DNA of 64,000 nt, from assembly GCA_900155495.1 (NCBI GenBank), contig FTLJ01000161.1, forward strand, positions 1-64,000, written 5' to 3'. The notes under the pieces are model-generated. The model worked only from the letters and a program-made list of their open reading frames with translations. It did not search any database and was not told where the DNA came from. The position numbers and the translations under genes were made by a program. The stretch comes from Porogramme epimiltina. Lineage: Eukaryota > Basidiomycota > Agaricomycetes > Polyporales > Polyporaceae. Shown here in pieces: positions 58,801 through 64,000 of the stretch (position 1 is the stretch's first letter; every line of letters starts with the position of its first letter).

Positions 58801-59654
58801 AACTCGTCCGGCCTTGTGGAGACTATCACGGACGCCGTGTCAATACACTCCATCAAGAAAGCCGAGTATGCACGAAGGCTGGCAGAGGGCCGTTTAGGAC
58901 ACGTCACATTACTAGATCACTTCAAGACAGTACGCCCATGTCTCACCTTAACCCCTTCTTCCTCGGTGCTAACCATGTCTCCCACACCAGACATACGGCG
59001 ACCCGTCCTCCGCCAAGTTCGCGCGTGCGCAGCGCAACTTCGCCAAGTCGCTCGCAGGCTACTCGGTCGTGACGTACCTGCTCCAGATCAAGGACCGGCA
59101 CAACGGCAACATCCTGCTCGACCGCGACGGGCACCTCATCCACATCGACTTCGGGTTCATGCTCTCGAACTCGCCGGGCAACATCGGCTTCGAGGCAGCG
59201 CCGTTCAAGCTCCCGCTGGAGTACATCGAGGTCCTTGGGGGTCTCGACAGCCCGGCGTACCACGAGTTCCGCAAGCTCTTTCGCGAGGGCTTCGACGCGG
59301 CGCGCAAGCACTGCGACCGCATTGTCAGTGCGTGACCTTCGCTCCTCTCTTTGAAACGTCGGGTGTACTAACCATACCTACTCAGCCCTCGTGGAGCTTA
59401 TGCAGAAGGACTCTACGCTCCCGTGCTTCGCTGCGTTCGGCGAACAGACAGCACAGCAACTGCGGGACCGGTTCCAGCAGGGTCTCACTCAATCTGCCGC
59501 CGAGGAGCACGTCCAACGACTCATCGACACGTCACTGGGCTCGAACTGGACACGACTATACGACTCCGTACGTGTTTGGTTCCCCTCCTGACCTAAACCA
59601 GTGCTAACAGTGACACACCGCCAGTATCAATATTATTCGCAGTCTATACTATGA
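55879..59654 (+). CDS. PIK1: Phosphatidylinositol 4-kinase PIK1 (type III beta)
   Basis: Makes PI4P at the trans-Golgi and in the nucleus. The start is taken at 55879 (MSHALLLRLFLS), giving the helical LKU domain: HVALQYLRIYADNIGITYYL, TRRLRELDTQELREVW, MAHKSTHIAMLTLWYMQAYL, FVICQRIIHECHEIIFG. A disordered stretch follows, then LVVPKPARVSALRAELTGLN and the start of the kinase: RIPPGESVVLNSAERAPYLL, LIEILHSELDF. After a long Ser/Pro insert the catalytic part reads VSVIVKTGGDLRQEQLAVQL, IQEFEKIWRD, ITDAVSIHSIKK, then YSVVTYLLQIKDRHNGNILL and LIHIDFGFMLSNSPGNIGFE, with catalytic D-R-H-N and D-F-G present. The last exon gives YQYYSQSIL and the stop at 59654. The frame of the exon near 58600 is disturbed by a short intron, but I see no lesion. 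Confidence 0.94.
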
Positions 59655-59871
59655 CGTTTTGCATGTACTGTCCATACTTCTCATGTATACCATCATCCCC
59701 GCCATGCATCGGAGAACATCATTCCTGCGTGTCCGATTTCCCGTTCGTCGCCTCATCTGTCTAACAGGCAAAGATCGTGGTATGCAACAAGGCGCGGGCA
59801 TGTGCCTTTTGGCGAACAAGGAATAAATAGCAAACAAGCACTGAAACTACATCACGACCGGCTCAGCCCAC

Positions 59872-61725
59872 TTATTTAAACAGGGCATCGTAGCGCTTGA
59901 GACAGCTGTACCACTCGTAATCTATAGCGGTCGGAGTAGCGTTAATATTTGGCGGGTGAGGGGAAGACATAAGACGCACCGAAGTTCTCCTTCGGGTTGC
60001 ACCAGCACTTGCCCTTCTTGTGGAGCTCGCCCTGAGGGCAGTGCTGGAAGGGATTGTGGCGGTAGCCTAGGGTACGCATGATGATCAGCATCGCATAACA
60101 GCCATGGACGACGGAAGCGCATACCAATGTCGTTGAAGAAGTGGATTTGCTCCTTCTTCGCGAACAAGGCGGCACCAATACTGTGTACTGGCGCATCTCC
60201 CCAACGCTAGAATACATGTTGGTCAACTAATTGCAACCGCGAATCATGAAAAGAGCACACCTCGTAGTAAAAGCCACCCTTCTCATCCAAGAAGTCGAAG
60301 AACTTGGAGTAGGCCTCTCCTCTCCAAAGGTCGAGGTCACCAATCTCGAAGTTGCTCCAGACTGAATGGTGCATTAGTGCTGATGCTATTTCAGTGCTGA
60401 GCAACACGCACAGTGACACCTATTGTACGTCTCGCCACCGTCATCGGAGATGAATCCCATCGCGTTGTCAGGTTCAACGAGGTCAGGGTTGCCAGCAATG
60501 AACTCTGAGAATGGCCACATGTTAGCAGGAGTACAAGACCGATACCTGAGAGACTGACCTTTCACAGTATTCCAGAGCGTGGGGATGGTCGCAGGGTATT
60601 CATACAGGGAGACCGTGAAGCCTGCAGGATGGAGGCAATTAATCCACTGTGTATCTATACGGGGTATAGAGCCATACCATAAACCTTCTTCTGGTCCTGC
60701 ATGAGGAGAAGAGGCTAAATATGCCGAAGTCAGTCGTGGCCCAATGAGGTTAAGTATCCCTCAGAGCACGCTTACATCGTAGTGAATGTCGCAGAAGAAC
60801 TGGACATCGGGCCTGTATGACAGCTTAGGAAACGCGTTAAGCACCGTGCAAAGAGAGCACTCACTCAACACGCCAGTAGTACTTGTACTTGTCGAGGAGA
60901 GGGTGCCTGTAGAAGAACTAAGAAATGATCAGGACGATACCGTCGTCACGATGTCGATGCGCTTACGCCCGAGTTATAACGACACATGTTGCGGTAGGGG
61001 ACACTTCCTGTTGAACATTTCAGAATGCGGCAGTGAGGAACGGATTAGGCTTGCTTGCCTCCATAAATGACGTTGTTCTGAACCATGTCTTTCCGAGCAG
61101 CAGACGCGCGCTCCTCGTCAATCGAAGCGGGCTGGAACCAGTGGTCCTTGGGAATCAGGCCAAACTCGACCTTGGAGTCGGTAATGGTCATAACGCGGCT
61201 ACGGTCACTCGTGAGGAGGCGGGTCTAGTGATATATAAAATGACATACTCCTTAAACTCCTCCGAAAATGGCTCCTCGTTGAGGAAGACGTAAGGATACT
61301 GGAACTCCTTGTTGAAGCGGTCCTCTGCAGACACGTTGGTAAACCAGCATAGATGGCCTGAGAAGGACTCACCAATCTGCTTCATGCTGACCATGACTCC
61401 ATTGAGGTCGCTGTTGCGTGCAAGGAGCACGAAAGTTGCGTTGGCCCTGCGGGTTTGAAGAGGGGGAGTGGGGGTGACATAGCGATCCTCGGAGACACCG
61501 TCCTGGTACGGAGGGTGGCCTTTCGAGCCAGTGAGTTGCTCTGATAAGTGGGATATGGAGGTCGCGCGGCCGTATTCTTCGTGGGAGAAGCTCAGGATGA
61601 AGTGCAAACTCAGCTACGTGTCCTTTCGTTAGATAGGGCCCACGCCAAGAGTGCGCAGTGGGTGCGCGGGGAGTACGTACGATGATGACCAGCACCAAAA
61701 CCACATAACGCATAGGCGTCATCAT
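59872..61725 (-). CDS. Golgi alpha-1,2-mannosyltransferase, GT15 (KRE2/MNT1/KTR family)
   Basis: Type II Golgi enzyme that adds alpha-1,2-mannose to N- and O-linked chains. It starts [15 protein letters not shown] at 61725. Splicing to [15 protein letters not shown] makes the signal-anchor. The catalytic domain reads [85 protein letters not shown] and [18 protein letters not shown]. The motif [18 protein letters not shown], containing the Glu proposed as nucleophile in Kre2, is restored by a 47-nt intron at about 60368-60414. It continues [16 protein letters not shown] and [19 protein letters not shown], ending [10 protein letters not shown] at 59872. About ten exons. All family motifs are intact. 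Confidence 0.94.
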
Positions 61726-62218
61726 CTTGGGCGATGAGAGGGCCTCTGCGGAGGCTACGGTGAGGAAGGAACGGTGCTGGGGATGGAAGAGAGGAGGAGA
61801 GATGCAATACAGGCCTGAGTTTGTTCGGCTGCGGCTGCGATCCTCGGCGCCACCGCTTCCACCGCTCTCGGCGTCTCGCGCTCCAGGGGAACGGTGGCCA
61901 TCTTTCAGACTTCATACGGCAGCGAGGCGGGGGCTGGGGTGCACATTCGACAGCCTCTATCTCTATTTTGCGCTCTGTCCCTGCCTTCTGTTCCCGCGGA
62001 AAACTCACTCGCCGGCATCCGGCTCTCCCCCGGCCTCTTGTGCCTATCGGCCTCATTGCCACGGCCCCAGTCTCGAAAGAGCCCGGGTTCGATGACGCGC
62101 GGGAACGGCTCTTACAGACGACTAGCTGTTGCTCAAAAGAGACACCTTACCCAAGTCCAGATTTTGTTTGGGAAAAAGCAACCTACGAGTACGTGGCCCA
62201 TTCTGAGAGCACAAAAAG
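61726..62218. other. Intergenic region upstream of the GT15 gene
   Basis: Promoter and 5' UTR of the mannosyltransferase, up to the tRNA gene. I see no ORF of note. Confidence 0.5.
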
Positions 62219-62301
62219 TGGTTCGACCCGGGCTCGAACCGGGGACCTCCTGTGGGCACACAGTGTGAGACAGACGTGATAACCAACTACACCACCGAAC
62301 C
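62219..62301 (-). tRNA. tRNA-Val (anticodon CAC) with a 9-nt intron
   Basis: On the minus strand the 83-nt gene starts GGTTCGG and ends TCGAACC plus discriminator A, a seven-pair acceptor stem with one G-U. The D arm (GTGTAGTTGGTTATCAC) serves as A box. The T arm is CCCGG-TTCGAGC-CCGGG, with the B box GGTTCGAGCCC. The anticodon stem TCTGT pairs with ACAGG, and the loop starts CTCACA, putting CAC in the anticodon. The extra nine or so bases before the 3' half of the stem form an intron just after position 37, the canonical site. Confidence 0.92.
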
Positions 62302-62613
62302 ATGTCTTCAGGCTGGACATTGAGAACATCACGGAACAGCGTCCAGTAGCTCTTCCCGGACTGTATCGTCGTAAGAAATCCCAAGACTCGTTGATACTCT
62401 GGACTCTCGTATCCAATCCAAGTCGATTATATGGCGTATACTATACATCCTGCAAAAACGAAGCCAGCATAGCAATACATTTACATAGCAGATGCATAGT
62501 AGATAACGGGACGGCTCTAAGATTACGATGAAGCCAAAGGGTCCTAGTCACGATCCAAGAAAGCTCGCTAACCCGCGCCCTTGAATCTCCGGCTCTCGCT
62601 GAATCCCCGGATC
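62302..62613. other. Intergenic region between the tRNA and the polyQ gene 3' end
   Basis: Flank of the tRNA and 3' UTR of the gene ending at 62614. Nothing else is seen. Confidence 0.5.
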
Positions 62614-62735
62614 TCATGCTGTCGCCTGGCGAGCGGGAAGAGGGACACCCGCATGCGCATGGGGCTGCTGATACTGCGTATAGGCCGGTGGAGGGCTCAT
62701 GGTGGCTTGCTGAGCCTGCTGGGCACTCATCGCCC

Positions 62736-62772
<37 letters not shown>

Positions 62773-64000
62773 ATACTGCCCCTGGCCCTGCTGCATCTGC
62801 ATCTGTGCCTGCGCGTTCGCGCGGAACGACTTCTGCACGGACGGCCGCCCGTCCTCGGGCACCTCCTCCCCGACGTCGAACGTCACGCCCGGGCGGCGCC
62901 GGCGGAGCGTCCCCCGGCCCTGCTGCTCGTTCTCCTCGAGGTTCCGCCACTCCTGCGCGGCCATGAGCGGGTCGCGCAGGGGCGGCGACGGCCGGCCCGC
63001 GGTCGAGCTTCGCGTCGAGTTCCGGGTGGAGTCGCCCCCGGTCAGCATCGCGTTGATCTGCAAGGTCAGGTGCCAGGTCAGCACGCGGGGTGGAGGCACG
63101 AGGAGGGAAAGAGCGGTGCTTACCACCGTGCCGTCCACAGCGTCGACCGAGGCGGTCGAGACGGTGCGGTGTCTCCTCGACAGGAGGCGGAAGGGCGTGA
63201 ACATCTTCCCGGTAGCGTTGCGGGTCCCGTCGGCGTGGACGGGAATGGGGGCGGCGATGCGTCGCGTCATGCTCATCCTCCTGGGGTCTTGAGAGCCTGT
63301 TGGCACGGTCACCGTGGCGGCCACCGCGCTCGCCATCTGCGGGGCGGGCGCAGCGGGCGGCCTCCCGGTGGAGTTCGTGACCTGTACGTACTGCCCGGGC
63401 GGGGTGGGCTGAGAGAGCTGGCGCGAGCGCCTCCTCTCCCTGGTCGGTGCCGGTGCTGCCGGTGCTTCGTCGCCTTCGCGTTCCTTGGGCGGAGACGAGC
63501 GGGAGCGGAAGATGTTGAAGACGGAGAACTTCTTCTTGCCATCTTTCTCCTTGATCGTGCTCTTCGAGGTCTCGCGCGAGAGGGGGACGATGGGCGCCGA
63601 CGTCTGCGGGAGCATCGAAGGCGCCAAAGATGACGGCGTGAGGAGGATGTCCTGGGAGGCGGAGGGAGCGGCGCGTGGAGGGAGATATCCCCGACTGGGG
63701 AGGCTCGCGGAGGCATACGCGCCTCTGGAGGGGTGTTGCGGGTCAGAGGTTGTTCGTGCATGAAACGCAGGGTAAGGACTGTTGGCGGAATAGTTGGGGC
63801 TGGATACAGGATATGACTGGTTACGAATAGGTACAGGCGGCGCGGAGTGCAAAGGGGGTGGGACTCTGGAAGAGGGCGAGGACACGTCAGCCAGTCTGGG
63901 AGGCCGCACGGTGGGTGCAGGAGAAGGCGCAGAACGAGGGGGTCCTCGCGAATAAGGCACCGCGTTGGAAGGCGGCACGGCCTGAACAGGGTCTGGGAGC
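62614..64000 (-). CDS. Disordered Pro/Ser/Gln-rich protein, C-terminal part (cut by window edge)
   Basis: The frame is open from the right edge of the window and ends RQATA-stop at 62614. One intron (about 63060-63125, GTAAGC donor, CAG acceptor) is visible between DGTV and INAMLTGGDS. The sequence is mostly Pro/Ser/Ala-rich. Two short blocks look conserved-like: KKFSVFNIFRSRS and KMFTPFRLLSRRHRTVSTAS. There is also a basic segment RGTLRRRRPGVTFDVGEEVP and a Gln-rich end with Q12. No catalytic domain is visible. Such blocks can occur in the C-terminal regulatory region of fungal Ser/Thr kinases, but this is a guess. I do not recognise the gene. Confidence 0.7.
62737..62772 (-). repeat. (CAG)12 trinucleotide repeat encoding polyglutamine
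   Basis: Twelve perfect CTG units on the plus strand, CAG on the coding strand, encode Q12 within a wider Gln-rich tail of the gene ending at 62614. Perfect units suggest length polymorphism between strains. Confidence 0.9.

Noticed and set aside
58456..59607. 383-codon plus-strand frame in the PIK1 3' half as a separate gene
   Set aside because: It is a read-through across PIK1 introns in mixed frames; true PIK1 kinase motifs lie in other frames of the same stretch.
60368..60419. Possible disruption of the GT15 catalytic motif (frame reads [11 protein letters not shown])
   Set aside because: A 47-nt intron with a GTGCGT donor and CAG acceptor restores NRCHFWSNFEI, so the gene is intact.
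1..64000. Transposons, LTRs, CRISPR arrays, viral insertions or secondary-metabolite core genes
   Set aside because: No reverse transcriptase, integrase, transposase, regular direct-repeat array, terminal repeats, PKS, NRPS or terpene synthase motif was seen in any frame.

Overview
The window is nuclear genomic DNA from a filamentous basidiomycete, most likely an Agaricomycete. The evidence is a moderate-to-high GC content, dense genes on both strands, many short introns (mostly about 45-80 nt, with GTRNGT-type donors and C/TAG acceptors), and protein content that matches mushroom and polypore fungi. I recognise 23 protein-coding genes (two cut by the window edges) and one intron-containing tRNA gene. 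I see no transposon, rRNA gene, CRISPR array or viral sequence.

Layout. 0-3 kb: the 5' part of a ferric reductase, then the copper chaperone ATX1. 3.5-6 kb: an APC-family amino-acid permease. 6.5-17.3 kb: mostly RNA and transcription genes: exosome subunit MTR3, NSRP1-type splicing factor, an atypical kinase, an RRM protein related to the PPIE RRM, TFIID subunit TAF13, exosome subunit RRP4 and a DUF4211 protein. 17.6-25.8 kb: one very large (about 2,400 aa) alpha-solenoid-like protein with C1-type zinc fingers, the least understood gene here. 25.9-33.5 kb: secretory pathway: DPM2 and OST3 back to back, then SEC16. 33.9-39.2 kb: RPAP3-type TPR co-chaperone and a Pumilio/PUF RNA-binding protein. 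40.6-49.6 kb: kinesin-1 heavy chain, elongation factor ELF1 and kinesin-5/BimC. 49.9-61.7 kb: VPS55, TRAPP II subunit TRS120, PI 4-kinase PIK1 and a GT15 mannosyltransferase. 62.2 kb: tRNA-Val(CAC). 62.6-64 kb: the 3' part of a disordered, polyQ-containing protein.

Several neighbours share a pathway: ferric reductase with ATX1 (iron and copper), DPM2 with OST3 (N-glycosylation) beside SEC16 (ER exit), and TRS120 with PIK1 (late Golgi). Short divergent promoters separate DPM2/OST3, TRS120/PIK1, TAF13/RRP4, ELF1/kinesin-5 and DUF4211/C1-solenoid. Two of these promoters carry a nearly identical 17-bp composite element. Most genes are conserved housekeeping genes. I found no clearly new multi-gene system; the best candidates for novelty are the C1-solenoid protein, the shared promoter element and unusual micro-exon structures in kinesin-1, ATX1 and DPM2. 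All gene models are hand-spliced from conserved protein sequence and splice signals, so internal exon edges are less certain than the gene calls.
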